Shown here: positions 7,526 through 16,506 of the stretch, one piece after another | How positions within the stretch are numbered: the first letter of the stretch is position 1 | Layout of the letters: each line of letters begins with the position of its first letter | Assembly (NCBI GenBank): GCA_002432805.1 | Contig: DJGV01000016.1 | Span: 356,486-420,485, forward strand | Length of the DNA stretch: 64,000 nt | DNA from: Fervidobacterium sp. UBA5837 | GTDB taxonomy: Bacteria; Thermotogota; Thermotogae; Thermotogales; Fervidobacteriaceae | Reading direction: 5' to 3' | Notes under the pieces: model-generated | What the model was told of the DNA's origin: nothing | Seen by the model: the letters and a program-made list of their open reading frames with translations, nothing else | Database searches by the model: none | Translations under genes and position numbers: made by a program

Positions 7526-9893
7526 AAAGGAAGAACTGATCATCGACAGGGGAATAATACCTGATATTAAGTCAACAGATGAAATAACAAAGACTAGAGC
7601 TTTCATAGGTCGAGAGAAGGCTATCAATTCTCTGTTATTTGGTTTGGACATGGAGCGGGAAGGATACAATATATTTGTCGTCGGTCCATCGGGCATTGGG
7701 AGAAAGACATTTGCAAGACATTTTGTCACAGAGTATTCTCAAAAGAAACCTGTCCCACCAGACGTGGCATATGTAATGGATTTTGATGACCCTTCGAAGG
7801 CAAAAGTTATTTTCCTACCTGCAGGTAAAGGTGTAGATTTCAAGAAGGACATGGAGCGATTAGTTGATAATCTTACTGAACGAATATCAAGAGTATTCGA
7901 CGGGGAAGAATACAAGAGCAGAAGAAAAGAGATAGATGATGAATTTCAATTGGAACAAGAGAAGTATACGAATGAACTTCTAGAGAAAGCAAGAAGCCTT
8001 GGTTTTCTCATAAAAATCACTGCAACTGGTATAAATTACTATCCAATCAAAGACGGCAAAGTACTCGATGATGAAACTTTTGAACAATTAAGTGATGAAG
8101 AAAAGGCTGGATACAGGGAGAATTCGAAGAAGGTTGAACTTCTCATAGAAGCTATGTTAGAAAATGTTAGAAAACTAGAAGTCCACTACAAAGATAGAAT
8201 AAAGGATTTGAATAGGTATGCTCTTTTGTTTGCCACAGAAGAGTTTTTCTCTGCAATAGAAGATAAGTATGCTTTCAGTGATGTAAAGGAGTTCATCAAT
8301 GAAGTCAAAGAAGATGTTATCCAAAAGGCGGGTAATGTGAAGAAATTGCAAGACTTAGAATTGTATTTCAAGATGGCGTACAGTATCAATTTGATTGTAG
8401 ATAATTCTGGAATGAATGGTGCACCGGCATATTTTGAAGATACACCAACATACCATAACCTCTTTGGTAAAATCGAATACCTGGAAAGAGAAGGGATGCT
8501 CTATACCGATTTCACGATGATAAGGCCCGGGTCTTTGCACAAGGCAAATGGGGGTTATCTGGTAATAGATGCCAGTGAGCTGTTGATTCATTCTTTCGTC
8601 TGGGATAGATTGAAGAAAGTGTTATTTTCAAAAGAAATTAAGATAGAAAATTTGGATACTGCTTACGGTTATTCTACAATAGCATCACTCAAAACAGATT
8701 CTATACCATTGAAATTGAAGGTCATACTCGTTGGAACACCTGAAATATACGAAGTACTACACGAATATGATCCGGATTTTGAGAAACTTTTCAAAGTAAA
8801 GGTTGAACTCGACTGGGAACTTGATGCAAGCGTTGACAACGTAAATGATATGGTGTCTTTTATAGCTGGTTACTTAAAAGAGGAAGAGTTATTGCCGATA
8901 AAGAGAGACGCTCTGGAAAGAATTGTGCGGCATTCAACAAGACTTTCAGGCGACAGAACAAAACTTTCTATGAAACTTGGTGCCATCATAGACCTCATAG
9001 AGGAGGCCAATTTCTTTGCAACAAAGAGAGATACAAAGTTCATAGAGGCAGTTGATGTGAACAGGGCACTCCACGAGAGAGAAGAGAGGATGAAACTCAT
9101 CGTTGAAAAGTACGATGAGATGTTCAGAAAAGAAGACTTGTTCATAGACGTATCTGGAAAGGTTGTCGGGCAGGTTAACGGTTTAACAGTTGTGAATTTC
9201 GGCGATTACGAATTTGGGCTTCCGGTCAGAATCACTGCTAAAACGTATCTTGGTAGTCCCGGTATATTAGATATACAGCGTGAGGCTGATTTGAGTGGGC
9301 AAATCCATAGTAAGGCTGTGATGATTTTAACTGGATATCTGGGGAGCAAGTATGCTCGCAAGATTCCATTCTCCATAGGAGTCTCTATATCGTTTGAACA
9401 AGTTTACGGTTACGTTGAAGGTGATAGTGCCTCAATGGCTGAAGTGCTCGCAATAGTCTCTGCCATCTCAAGGGTACCACTCAAACAGGGTATCGCAGTT
9501 ACCGGGTCTATAAACCAACATGGACATGTCCAACCGGTTGGAGGCGTCACAGAAAAGGTTGAGGGGTTCTTCAGACTCTGCAAACTCAAAGGTCTAACCG
9601 GCGAGCAGGGTGTTATCATCCCAAGGTCTAATGTCCGCAATCTCATTCTGAAAGATGAGATAATAGATGCTGTCGAACAAGATAAATTTCACATCTGGAC
9701 CGTAGATGATGTGGATGAGGCAATAGAACTCATGACCGATAAAAAGGCAGGAAAAATGAACGAAGAGTACAATTATCCAAGAGGAAGTGTGAATTATTAC
9801 GTTGCTTATGCACTGAAGCATGCACATGATCTTGCAGAAGGTAAGCAAAAATCTAAAAGACAAAAGAAATCGCAGAAAAAAAGTGATAGATAA
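7506..9893 (+). CDS. Lon-like ATP-dependent protease (S16, LonB/AAA_32 type)
   Basis: Protease of about 795 aa combining an AAA+ module and a C-terminal Lon proteolytic domain. The P-loop reads GPSGIGRKT near residues 58-66, the Lon-like variant in which Arg precedes the Lys. A coiled, charged insert follows (residues 110-270). The Ser-Lys catalytic dyad lies in EGDSASMAE near 640 and VTEKVEGF near 683. There is no Lon N-terminal substrate domain, as expected for this short cytosolic family. I prefer the GTG at 7506, with a G-rich site 9 nt before it and homologue-like MALKEIKKEEL. The frame is open back to 7443 inside ispE. A basic Lys/Arg/Gln-rich tail of about 20 residues ends the protein. 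Confidence 0.88.
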   Translation: MALKEIKKEELIIDRGIIPDIKSTDEITKTRAFIGREKAINSLLFGLDMEREGYNIFVVGPSGIGRKTFARHFVTEYSQKKPVPPDVAYVMDFDDPSKAKVIFLPAGKGVDFKKDMERLVDNLTERISRVFDGEEYKSRRKEIDDEFQLEQEKYTNELLEKARSLGFLIKITATGINYYPIKDGKVLDDETFEQLSDEEKAGYRENSKKVELLIEAMLENVRKLEVHYKDRIKDLNRYALLFATEEFFSAIEDKYAFSDVKEFINEVKEDVIQKAGNVKKLQDLELYFKMAYSINLIVDNSGMNGAPAYFEDTPTYHNLFGKIEYLEREGMLYTDFTMIRPGSLHKANGGYLVIDASELLIHSFVWDRLKKVLFSKEIKIENLDTAYGYSTIASLKTDSIPLKLKVILVGTPEIYEVLHEYDPDFEKLFKVKVELDWELDASVDNVNDMVSFIAGYLKEEELLPIKRDALERIVRHSTRLSGDRTKLSMKLGAIIDLIEEANFFATKRDTKFIEAVDVNRALHEREERMKLIVEKYDEMFRKEDLFIDVSGKVVGQVNGLTVVNFGDYEFGLPVRITAKTYLGSPGILDIQREADLSGQIHSKAVMILTGYLGSKYARKIPFSIGVSISFEQVYGYVEGDSASMAEVLAIVSAISRVPLKQGIAVTGSINQHGHVQPVGGVTEKVEGFFRLCKLKGLTGEQGVIIPRSNVRNLILKDEIIDAVEQDKFHIWTVDDVDEAIELMTDKKAGKMNEEYNYPRGSVNYYVAYALKHAHDLAEGKQKSKRQKKSQKKSDR

Positions 9894-9997
9894 TGAGAGA
9901 TAAAGAGATAAGAGGTATAAGGGATAAATGTATTTATCATTTAGAGTCATGCAGTTTTCGTAGTATTCTAAAGCATACAAAAGAGATTAGAAAATTA

Positions 9998-10026
9998 TAG
10001 ACCAGATAAAGGAATTGTGCTATAAT
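9998..10026 (+). promoter_or_regulatory. Putative sigma-A promoter of pfkA
   Basis: TAGACC (9998-10003), 17 bp, then TATAAT (10021-10026), about 45 bp before the pfkA start codon. The -10 hexamer is perfect and the -35 weak. Confidence 0.55.
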
Positions 10027-10072
10027 TTTCGGTGTATTTTTGACTATTTTGTCGAAGAAGGAGGAGAGCGAA

Positions 10073-11032
10073 TTGAAGAAGATAGGTGTTATAACAAGCG
10101 GTGGAGATGCGCCTGGAATGAATGCGGCTATAAGGGCCGTCGTTAGGTATGGTATCAAGAAGGGCCTTGAGGTCTACGGTATAAAGAGAGGTTACGCAGG
10201 ATTGTTGGACGAAGATATAGAGCCTCTAACGTTCGCCTCTGTGGGCGGAATTATGGAGAGAGGTGGAACGATACTAAGATCTAGTAGATGCCCGGAATTT
10301 GTAAGAAAAGAGACGCGTGCAGAAGCGGCAGAAATACTTAGAAAGCATGGCATTGAAGGACTTGTAGTAATCGGTGGCGAGGGAAGTTTGCATGGTGCAA
10401 TGTTCTTGGAAGATGAACAGAAGATAGCAGTTGTTGGCATACCTGGTACGATTGACAACGATATAGCCCTGACAGATATGGGTATCGGTGTCGATACTTG
10501 TTTGAATACGGTTGTAGATGCCATTCAAAAGCTCAAGGATACCGCAAGCTCACATGAAAGGGCCTTCATAATCGAGGTTATGGGTAGGTCTTCCGGCTAT
10601 ATAGCAACCGTTAGTGGATTGGTGACTGGTGCTGAAGCTATTATAGTACCTGAACTACCGGTAAATTACGAAGAGCTCGGCAATAAATTGCTAGAAGAGC
10701 GAGAAAGAGGAAAGATAAATTGCATCGTTGTGGTCGCAGAGGGTGCAGCAAGCGCATACACGGTTGCAAGACATTTGGAACACAGAATTGGTTACGAAAC
10801 ACGCATAACGATACTGGGCCATATACAAAGAGGTGGCTCTCCAACATCGTTCGACAGATTACTTGCCTCGCGAATGGGTGTTGCAGCAGTTGATGCGCTT
10901 CTCAGAGGTGAGACAAGCGTAATGACGGCATTAAATGGTGGAGAAATTACTACTCCAAGATTAGATGAAGTATTGAAAGAGAAGAAGAAATTGGACATAA
11001 GACTTTTAGATTTAGCTGGGCTACTTTCTTAA
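10073..11032 (+). CDS. pfkA: 6-phosphofructokinase
   Basis: Glycolytic enzyme phosphorylating fructose 6-phosphate at C1, 319 aa, the usual bacterial PfkA length. The ATP loop GVITSGGDAPGMNAA is at residues 4-18, GGEGS near 102 and the catalytic PGTIDNDI near 123-130. The single small Gly in GGEGS (rather than GGDD) favours ATP over pyrophosphate as phosphoryl donor; this is inference. The TTG start is chosen because AAGGAGGA lies about 8 nt before it and the protein then begins MKKIGVITSG as in homologues. It has its own promoter and is followed after 15 bp by an amidohydrolase gene. Confidence 0.95.
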   Translation: MKKIGVITSGGDAPGMNAAIRAVVRYGIKKGLEVYGIKRGYAGLLDEDIEPLTFASVGGIMERGGTILRSSRCPEFVRKETRAEAAEILRKHGIEGLVVIGGEGSLHGAMFLEDEQKIAVVGIPGTIDNDIALTDMGIGVDTCLNTVVDAIQKLKDTASSHERAFIIEVMGRSSGYIATVSGLVTGAEAIIVPELPVNYEELGNKLLEERERGKINCIVVVAEGAASAYTVARHLEHRIGYETRITILGHIQRGGSPTSFDRLLASRMGVAAVDALLRGETSVMTALNGGEITTPRLDEVLKEKKKLDIRLLDLAGLLS

Positions 11033-11047
11033 TCGAGAAGTGATCGT

Positions 11048-12343
11048 ATGATAGTGAAGAATGGACTCGTTTGGAACGGAAGGGGCTTCGAAAAGAGGAC
11101 ATTGTATGTGGAAGGCAACAGATTTGTAGAATACACGGATCTTGGACCTGTGGTTGATGCCACAGGTCTATTTGTAATGCCGGGATTCGTTGATTCTCAT
11201 GCACATGTAATTGGAACAGGTTTGAAATTGTTGACATACGATTTGGAAAAAGTTGAATTGGAAGATGTTTTATCTGAAACCAACGATAAAACTTTTATCG
11301 TGGCACGTGGCTGGGAGAAACTACCGGCAAATGAGATACTTAATAGAGCAAATTCATTTGATAAACCCATTTTTCTTATCAGAAAGTGCGGACACATTGC
11401 ATGGGTAAACAACCATCTAAAGAACGCTCTCGGCTTGCCAGATAATCTCATCCGTGAAGGGCAAATAGAGCAAGTCTATGGTGAGTTTGGCAGTGAATTG
11501 TATGAAAGGGCATTTAGTGAAGGGCAAAGAGAATTTCTCAAACATGGGGTTGCACAAGTTCATTCTGATGATTTTCATGGAATCAATTTTGAAAAGTTGA
11601 AGGAATTGTTGAGTCACAGCAAAATTAGGATATTTGAAAAACTAAATACTTACGAACCTTGGCTTTACGAATTCGGAGAATTTGGGCTTTCTATGATCCG
11701 TAGCATAAAACTATTTGCTGATGGTTCTTTAGGTGGAAAGACTGCACATATGCATGAACCTTACAAGGGGTCTGATGAAAGAGGAGTAGACACATTACCT
11801 GATAATTTTGATGAGATTGTAAGATTTGCTGAAGAGCGGAACATTCAGCTGTCCATACATGTCATAGGCGATGAAGCATTGCACGAAGTTCTAGACAGAT
11901 TTGACAAAAATGGTGTGAAAGGAAAACATAGATTGATACATCTGCAGTTTGTGAGGAGGAACGACTTTGACAGGTTGAAAAATCTTTACTTATCGGTTCA
12001 GCCACATTTCTACTTCGAAGATATACCGCTGCTCAATACAGTGAATTACGAAATGGGTTATCCATTCTTAGAGATGTACAAGAGAGGATACAGCATTGCA
12101 TTTTCAACGGATTCACCAGTATCTCCAGCAGATCCAAAGTATGTGATAGAGCATGCTATGGACATGGGGTTTACAAAACACCAGTCATTGAATCTTTACA
12201 CTGAAAGTGGTTCAAGGATGGCTGGGATTGCGAGTGGAAGAATAGATGTGGGATATCTTGCAGATTTTTGCTTGTATGATGGAAGCGTTGTCGAAAAAGA
12301 CCCTATAAAGGTGTACATAAATGGTGAGGAGGTAATATTTTGA
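11048..12343 (+). CDS. YtcJ-type amidohydrolase (amidohydrolase family 3)
   Basis: Metal-dependent hydrolase of 431 aa. After a short beta domain comes the metal motif FVDSHAH (residues 47-53). Further metal or active-site candidates are HSDDFHG near 175, HVIGDEA near 275 and the late AFSTDSPVSPADP near 355, the expected order for amidohydrolase family 3 proteins such as YtcJ. The substrate cannot be told from sequence. Its stop codon abuts the mnmG start with no gap, so expression is probably coupled to pfkA upstream and mnmG downstream. The amino end is unambiguous (MIVKNGLVWNG). Confidence 0.8.
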   Translation: MIVKNGLVWNGRGFEKRTLYVEGNRFVEYTDLGPVVDATGLFVMPGFVDSHAHVIGTGLKLLTYDLEKVELEDVLSETNDKTFIVARGWEKLPANEILNRANSFDKPIFLIRKCGHIAWVNNHLKNALGLPDNLIREGQIEQVYGEFGSELYERAFSEGQREFLKHGVAQVHSDDFHGINFEKLKELLSHSKIRIFEKLNTYEPWLYEFGEFGLSMIRSIKLFADGSLGGKTAHMHEPYKGSDERGVDTLPDNFDEIVRFAEERNIQLSIHVIGDEALHEVLDRFDKNGVKGKHRLIHLQFVRRNDFDRLKNLYLSVQPHFYFEDIPLLNTVNYEMGYPFLEMYKRGYSIAFSTDSPVSPADPKYVIEHAMDMGFTKHQSLNLYTESGSRMAGIASGRIDVGYLADFCLYDGSVVEKDPIKVYINGEEVIF

Positions 12344-14236
12344 ATGAATGATGCTAACACTCTGTTTTCCAGGCCAACGGACGATTCATCTTTCGATGTA
12401 ATCGTAGTAGGTGGAGGACATGCAGGCATAGAAGCCTCACTGGCCACTGCGAGGCTTGGTTTCAAAACTTTACTTCTCACTGGAAATCCAGATAACGTTG
12501 CTTGGGCATCTTGCAATCCAGCAATTGGCGGCTCTGCAAAGGGCATAGTCGTTAGAGAAATAGATGCACTTGGCGGTGAGATGGCGAAGACAACTGATCA
12601 AACGATGATCAACGTGAGGATGCTGAACACAAGCAAAGGGCCAGCCGTTCAAGCATTACGTGCACAGATAGATAAGTACGATTACTCGCGCACAATGAAA
12701 AGGAAATTAGAAAATCAAGAAAACCTGTTGCTTAGATATGGATTGGTTAAGGAATTGATAGTCGAAGATGGTAAAGTCAAAGGCGTCATCGATTCTCTTG
12801 GCATAGACTATCATGCTAATGCTGTGATACTGACAACCGGAACATTTCTAAGAGGTAAGATATTCGTTGGCAGGAATACTATGGAAGCCGGTAGGATGGG
12901 GGATTTCTCATCTCAAGGTCTTACTGCTTCTCTTATGAATTCAGGTCTTACCGTTGGAAGGTTCAAAACAGGTACACCGGCAAGGGTATTGAAAAAGAGT
13001 ATCGATTTTTCAAAGATGAAGAGGCAAGATACTGATGATACACCTTGGTCATTTTCGTATTTTGATGAACCAAAGGTACTCGAAAAGAATCACCCATGTT
13101 GGTTGACCCATACAGTTCCGCAAACACATGAGATAATCAAACGCTATTTGTCGTACTCACCTCTGTATGGAGATGTTAAGCTAATAGAAAGCAAAGGTCC
13201 AAGGTATTGCCCTTCCATAGAAGATAAAGTGATAAAGTTCAATAGGGACGGTCATCAGGTATTCGTCGAACCGGAAGGTAGAGATACGCAAGAATACTAT
13301 TTGAATGGACTCTCCACTAGTTTACCGTATGCGGCTCAAATACAATTTTTGAGGACTATACCTGGACTTGAAAACGTTGTTGTCGCACGTCCTGCATATG
13401 CAGTTGAATACGATTACATAGACCCAATGCAACTCTATCCAACACTTGAGTCGAAAATCGTTGAAAACTTGTTTTTTGCAGGTCAAATAAATGGAACAAG
13501 CGGTTACGAAGAGGCCGCAGCCCAAGGTCTCATAGCTGGAATAAATGCAGCGCTCAAACTAAGAAATGATGAATCGTTTATACCAAAAAGGTCTGAAAGT
13601 TACATAGGTGTGATGATAGATGACCTTGTGACAAAAGGTGTAGATGAGCCTTACAGGTTGTTGTCATCAAGGGCAGAATATAGACTAATGCTCAGACATG
13701 ATAACGCACACTTAAGGCTTTCCAAATATGGGTATAGAATTGGTTTAATACCACGCTGGTTCTACGACAGAATCATATCACTTGAAGACGCAATCAAATA
13801 TCATCATGATAGATTGGAACAGGTAAAAGTGCCTGCATCTGATCAGGTGAATGATTTGCTTGTATCACTTGGTGCCTCACCTATCTCTGATGGTACTAGA
13901 CTTGCAAAACTACTAAGAAGGCCGGAACTCAAGTACAACGATTTGAAAGTCTTGGACCCGGAACCTATAGAAGATAGTGAAGTTGTCGAACAAATCGAAA
14001 TTCAACTAAAATATGAAGGATACATAAAAGCAATGCTTGACCAAATACGCATATTTGAAGAATACGAAAGTTTACCTTTAGTTAACATAAAGTTTACTCA
14101 AGTACCCAATTTATCGACAGAAGCGCGCGAAAAGCTTGAAAAAATCAAGCCTTTTTCAATTGGACAAGCTATGAGGATATCTGGAATCACGCCTGCAGAT
14201 ATGTTGGCTCTTTTGACCTTCATCAACAAGAAATAG
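12344..14236 (+). CDS. mnmG: tRNA uridine-34 5-carboxymethylaminomethyl modification enzyme MnmG
   Basis: FAD-binding subunit of the MnmEG complex that installs the cmnm5 group on the wobble uridine of several tRNAs. 630 aa, full length. The dinucleotide motif VVGGGHAGIEAS is near residues 20-31, and the GidA signatures ASCNPAIGGSAKG near 56 and GPRYCPSIEDK near 286 are intact. A second GQINGTSGYEEAA stretch near 383 contacts FAD. The ATG directly follows the amidohydrolase stop; GAGGAGG is 11 nt upstream, inside that gene. Confidence 0.97.
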   Translation: MNDANTLFSRPTDDSSFDVIVVGGGHAGIEASLATARLGFKTLLLTGNPDNVAWASCNPAIGGSAKGIVVREIDALGGEMAKTTDQTMINVRMLNTSKGPAVQALRAQIDKYDYSRTMKRKLENQENLLLRYGLVKELIVEDGKVKGVIDSLGIDYHANAVILTTGTFLRGKIFVGRNTMEAGRMGDFSSQGLTASLMNSGLTVGRFKTGTPARVLKKSIDFSKMKRQDTDDTPWSFSYFDEPKVLEKNHPCWLTHTVPQTHEIIKRYLSYSPLYGDVKLIESKGPRYCPSIEDKVIKFNRDGHQVFVEPEGRDTQEYYLNGLSTSLPYAAQIQFLRTIPGLENVVVARPAYAVEYDYIDPMQLYPTLESKIVENLFFAGQINGTSGYEEAAAQGLIAGINAALKLRNDESFIPKRSESYIGVMIDDLVTKGVDEPYRLLSSRAEYRLMLRHDNAHLRLSKYGYRIGLIPRWFYDRIISLEDAIKYHHDRLEQVKVPASDQVNDLLVSLGASPISDGTRLAKLLRRPELKYNDLKVLDPEPIEDSEVVEQIEIQLKYEGYIKAMLDQIRIFEEYESLPLVNIKFTQVPNLSTEAREKLEKIKPFSIGQAMRISGITPADMLALLTFINKK

Positions 14237-14283
14237 CCTTATTCGACAACTTTGACACTTTTACACCATTTCCAATGTCGATT

Positions 14284-14311
14284 TTGACAAATGGTCGATT
14301 TGTGGTAAAAT
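14284..14311 (+). promoter_or_regulatory. Strong sigma-A promoter of the LysM/M23 gene
   Basis: Perfect TTGACA (14284-14289), 16-bp spacer, TAAAAT (14306-14311), about 45 bp before the start codon at 14355. Confidence 0.65.
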
Positions 14312-14354
14312 AAAAAAAGAATTTTTGTAACAAACAGAATAAGGGGTGTGAAGA

Positions 14355-15155
14355 GTGCGGAGAATATTAGCTTTTGCATTGATCATGGTAGTTGCCATCA
14401 CATTTGCTGAATTCAACATAAATTATAAAATCCAATCTGGTGATACGCTTTATGAATTATCGCATAATTTCAACATCCCTATACCAGTTCTCATGGACTG
14501 GAATCCTGGTGTTGTTCCTTCAAATTTAAAGATAGGGCAGACTTTGAAGATACCTTTGGTAGCTGGCATATTGTATAAACCTACGAAGTCTATGACTTTG
14601 TCAACGCTTGCAAAGTACTTTTTCATAGATCCAGAGGAGATTACGGCGATCAATCCGACTGTTGGCTCGTCCATAGCAGCAAATAAGGAAATTTTCGTGC
14701 CAGTTGGGAAGGTGAATACCTCTTTTACTCAATTAGCGGATTTTGTATGGCCAGTTTATGGTTCTATCACATCGGAGTTTGGTTGGAGGTTGCACCCGAT
14801 ATACAAAAAAAATATGTTTCACAGCGGTATAGATATCGGCGTACCTCAGGGCACCCCTGTATTTGCAACGCGTGGTGGTACTGTAAAGTACGCAGGTTGG
14901 AAGAGTGATTATGGTAATTTGATAATAATAGACCATGGTGGATATCAAACATATTATGCGCACCTTTCCAAGATAAATGTTTACGTTGGTTTAAGAGTTG
15001 AAAAAGGAGACTTCATAGCAAGGAGTGGTAACACGGGTACTTCAACAGGTCCAAATCTACATTTTGAAGTTAGAAAAAATAATGAGTTGGAAGATCCAGT
15101 TGCCTATCTTCCACGCACAAATACGTACGTTATGAGGAGGGTCTTATCTGAATAA
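14355..15155 (+). CDS. Secreted LysM-M23 peptidase (murein endopeptidase-like)
   Basis: Exported cell-wall protein of 266 aa. A signal peptide (residues 1-18) is followed by a LysM repeat (YKIQSGDTLYELSHNFNIP, residues 25-43), a second weaker LysM-like segment near 80-115, and a C-terminal M23 domain. The lysostaphin-type zinc ligands are visible in HSGIDIG near 156, and the YYAHLSKI and NLHFEVR motifs follow near 203 and 237. All needed residues seem present, so it may cleave peptidoglycan cross-links or act as an EnvC/NlpD-like activator. Start is a GTG with GGGGTGTG upstream, behind a good promoter. prmA follows at once. Confidence 0.88.
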   Translation: MRRILAFALIMVVAITFAEFNINYKIQSGDTLYELSHNFNIPIPVLMDWNPGVVPSNLKIGQTLKIPLVAGILYKPTKSMTLSTLAKYFFIDPEEITAINPTVGSSIAANKEIFVPVGKVNTSFTQLADFVWPVYGSITSEFGWRLHPIYKKNMFHSGIDIGVPQGTPVFATRGGTVKYAGWKSDYGNLIIIDHGGYQTYYAHLSKINVYVGLRVEKGDFIARSGNTGTSTGPNLHFEVRKNNELEDPVAYLPRTNTYVMRRVLSE

Positions 15156-15201
15156 TTCAACACCTTTTCTGGAATGGATTTTTAGTGTAAATGAAGATAA
15201 G

Positions 15202-15954
15202 ATGGATGCTGTTGATGATTTGTTATATGGTGAACACGATTATTACATAATGGATAGCAGCGAGGGGAAGTACCTCGCTGTTGTTTCGCCTTTAAAAGAC
15301 GATTTAACAAATCTGAAAGATCAATTGATTGCACTTGGATTGCAGTTTGTCGGTACCAAGGAAACGTGTCCGGAAGATTGGTTAAAAAATATAGTCACTG
15401 AACCTTTTGAAATGATAGAAGGTGTAATAGTAGATCCAATGGATCATGATTTAAGACCTTCTGAAGGAACGATTGTGATAAAAATTCCGCAAGGATTGGC
15501 CTTTGGTACAGGACTTCACCAAACGACAAAGATGTCTGCTGCGTATCTAAAGAAGTACTTGAAACCAGGAATGGATGTGCTAGACCTTGGCTGTGGCAGT
15601 GGTATACTCGCCATCTTGGCAAAAAGGCTTGGTGCAAGTCGCGTTTTGGCAGTCGATAACGATCCTTTGGCGATCGAGGTAGCAACTGATAACGCACTGA
15701 GAAACGACGCTGACATAGAAGTTAGACTTTCTGATCTGTTTTCTAATGTTGATGGTAGATACGACATAATAGTTTCAAATATAGTGGCTGAAATATTGGT
15801 TGTAATGTTGCAACAGGCGAGGAATTATCTAAAAAGCGATGGTATTCTGATACTTTCTGGCATCATATTGCCAAAAGTGTCACTTTTTGATAATTACGAT
15901 GTCGTTGAAAAAACGGTGATGGATGAATGGAACGCATTGGTGATAAGGATTTAA
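15202..15954 (+). CDS. prmA: Ribosomal protein L11 methyltransferase
   Basis: SAM-dependent enzyme that trimethylates ribosomal protein L11. The C-terminal methyltransferase domain has GTGLHQTT near residue 107, the SAM loop VLDLGCGSGILA near 126-137 and the NPPY-like SNIVAE near 192. From the first ATG it is 250 aa, slightly short for Thermotogae PrmA. The frame is open 18 more codons upstream to a CTG at 15148 that overlaps the peptidase stop and has GGAGGG seven bases before it; the ATG has no ribosome site. The true start may therefore be the CTG, which would be unusual. The 3' end overlaps the DUF501 gene by 28 bp. Confidence 0.9.
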   Translation: MDAVDDLLYGEHDYYIMDSSEGKYLAVVSPLKDDLTNLKDQLIALGLQFVGTKETCPEDWLKNIVTEPFEMIEGVIVDPMDHDLRPSEGTIVIKIPQGLAFGTGLHQTTKMSAAYLKKYLKPGMDVLDLGCGSGILAILAKRLGASRVLAVDNDPLAIEVATDNALRNDADIEVRLSDLFSNVDGRYDIIVSNIVAEILVVMLQQARNYLKSDGILILSGIILPKVSLFDNYDVVEKTVMDEWNALVIRI

Positions 15955-16457
15955 GTATCGTAAGGAAACAACTTGACAGAAACGTTGACAACGTCTTGCG
16001 TGTTGAAAAATGGTGTTCTTTTGGTTTTCCAGTTGTTATTTTGAGCTATCCTGTCAGAAATAACTCTCCTTTCCCCACTATTCACTATCTTACCTGCCCC
16101 CATTTGGTAAAGGAAATCTCAAGGCTAGAAGAGAGGGGTTTGATTTCTGACTTCGAATCTGCCATAAGTAAAGATGAAAAGTTGAAAGCGGAAGTGGAAC
16201 AGGCACATAGAGATGTGATTCAAAAGAGGCTTTCAATTTTGGAGAGCTGCGACGAGAAATGGAGATCTTTATTATCCGAAGTTGGAACTGGCGGAATAAG
16301 GGATTTTACAACTGTGAAATGCCTTCATCTTCACGTCGCGGATTACCTTGCCGGTATAGATAATCCAATTGGTAAGGACGTGATCGAAGGCATCAGAAAT
16401 AGAGAAATCGGAGAAAACGTCGAGTGCCAAAATAGTTTTTGCAACCGCTTTTTGTGA
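15927..16457 (+). CDS. DUF501 domain protein
   Basis: Protein of 176 aa with the features of the DUF501 family: FGFPVVILSYPV near 32-43, PTIHYLTCPHLVKEISRLEERG near 50-70 and, near the C-terminus, GGIRDFTTVKCLHLHVADYLAG. The conserved Cys and His residues in those two segments could bind a metal. The biochemical role of the family is unknown to me. It overlaps prmA by 28 bp, so it should be translated by coupling. Predicted soluble. Confidence 0.8.
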   Translation: MERIGDKDLSIVRKQLDRNVDNVLRVEKWCSFGFPVVILSYPVRNNSPFPTIHYLTCPHLVKEISRLEERGLISDFESAISKDEKLKAEVEQAHRDVIQKRLSILESCDEKWRSLLSEVGTGGIRDFTTVKCLHLHVADYLAGIDNPIGKDVIEGIRNREIGENVECQNSFCNRFL

Positions 16458-16506
16458 TATCATATAATGTAGTGATTATTGTAGTGATTACAACGCGAGG
16501 GGAAAT

